Shown here: piece after piece, positions 63,829 through 64,000 of the stretch
Position numbering within the stretch: the first letter of the stretch is position 1
Layout: each line of letters begins with the position of its first letter
NCBI RefSeq assembly: GCF_001458735.1
Contig: NZ_CZQA01000001.1
Span: 186,001 to 250,000, forward strand
Origin: Candidatus Nitrospira nitrosa
GTDB taxonomy: Bacteria; Nitrospirota; Nitrospiria; Nitrospirales; Nitrospiraceae
Direction: 5' to 3'
Length of the DNA: 64,000 nucleotides
The notes under the pieces: model-generated
Database searches by the model: none
What the model was told of the DNA's origin: nothing
What the model saw: only the letters and a program-made list of their open reading frames with translations
Made by a program: the position numbers and the translations under genes

Positions 63829-64000
63829 ATGTCGTGGTCGATTCGATGGAAGATCGCGGTAGGCACACTCGTGGCGGTAGCCTGCGGTCTGCTGATCGCC
63901 GGCTGGATGATGATCCAAGCCCTTGAACAGCGCTATCTCACGCAATTCGGCGAGACCTTGGAGGCAAAGGCAAAACTCGTCGACTACGGATTTCTGGCGC
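63829..64000 (+). CDS. Sensor histidine kinase, N-terminal part (cut by window end)
   Basis: The 57 codons seen begin MSWSIRWKIAVGT and contain one span (LVAVACGLLIAGWMMI) followed by a periplasmic stretch, consistent with the first part of a membrane sensor kinase. Its position five bases after the response regulator supports this. The catalytic domains lie beyond the window. Confidence 0.75.
   Translation, partial: MSWSIRWKIAVGTLVAVACGLLIAGWMMIQALEQRYLTQFGETLEAKAKLVDYGFLA

Noticed and set aside
1-64000. CRISPR array, prophage or rRNA operon
   Set aside because: No regularly spaced repeats, phage structural genes or rRNA sequence were seen.

Overview
This window reads as chromosome from a Nitrospira-type nitrite-oxidising bacterium (phylum Nitrospirota). 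That assignment is inference. It rests on a dense block of membrane c-type cytochromes built around a Rieske/cytochrome b pair and two CydA-like proteins, a ferredoxin of the type used with reductive TCA enzymes, hopanoid genes, and many lineage-type small secreted proteins. There is no rRNA, no CRISPR array and no prophage. Two tRNA genes are present (Thr-CGT and Cys-GCA).

1-17 kb is accessory and worn. It holds an OmpA-like pseudogene, two Nudix paralogues, a dicluster ferredoxin, a nuclease-like protein, a LuxR-type regulator, several small proteins of unknown function (one with only an ATC start available), an intact IS481 element, wrecks of IS630 and IS1595 elements lying end to end, an RRM protein, ftsH, and the N-terminal stump of an nhaA gene.

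17-33 kb is respiratory. A lipoprotein with a degenerate caspase fold lies divergent from ubiA. A long minus-strand run (from 32353 down to 20604) then encodes, in transcription order, a cytochrome c lipoprotein, a CydA-like protein, a membrane cytochrome c, a PRC-barrel/Rieske fusion, cytochrome b, an unknown membrane protein, a second CydA-like protein, two membrane cytochromes c, an NxrC-like haem-binding protein and a dihaem lipoprotein. Overlapping start and stop codons tie several of these together, which suggests one large quinol:cytochrome c-type assembly.

33-48 kb is lipid and envelope metabolism: hpnH, dxs and ispG, and then an operon shc-hpnG-mlaE-mlaF-mlaD-mlaC-outer membrane barrel. 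That operon joins hopanoid synthesis to a lipid transport system. The hpnG/mlaE junction carries a diverged tandem duplication of about 200 bp.

48-64 kb holds an rlpA gene split by an in-frame amber codon, smc, ispH, a translationally coupled pair (a protein of unknown family plus a B12-binding radical SAM enzyme) with an IS5 element inserted exactly at its stop codon, a second MlaC-like gene, a tetrahaem cytochrome c followed by two cupredoxin-like proteins, an IS481 stump, and the start of a PhoB/PhoR-like two-component pair cut by the window edge.

The least explained items are the 54899-57465 cassette, the respiratory block with its PRC-Rieske fusion, the hopanoid/Mla operon with its duplicated junction, the amber-split rlpA and the small CDS with an ATC start.
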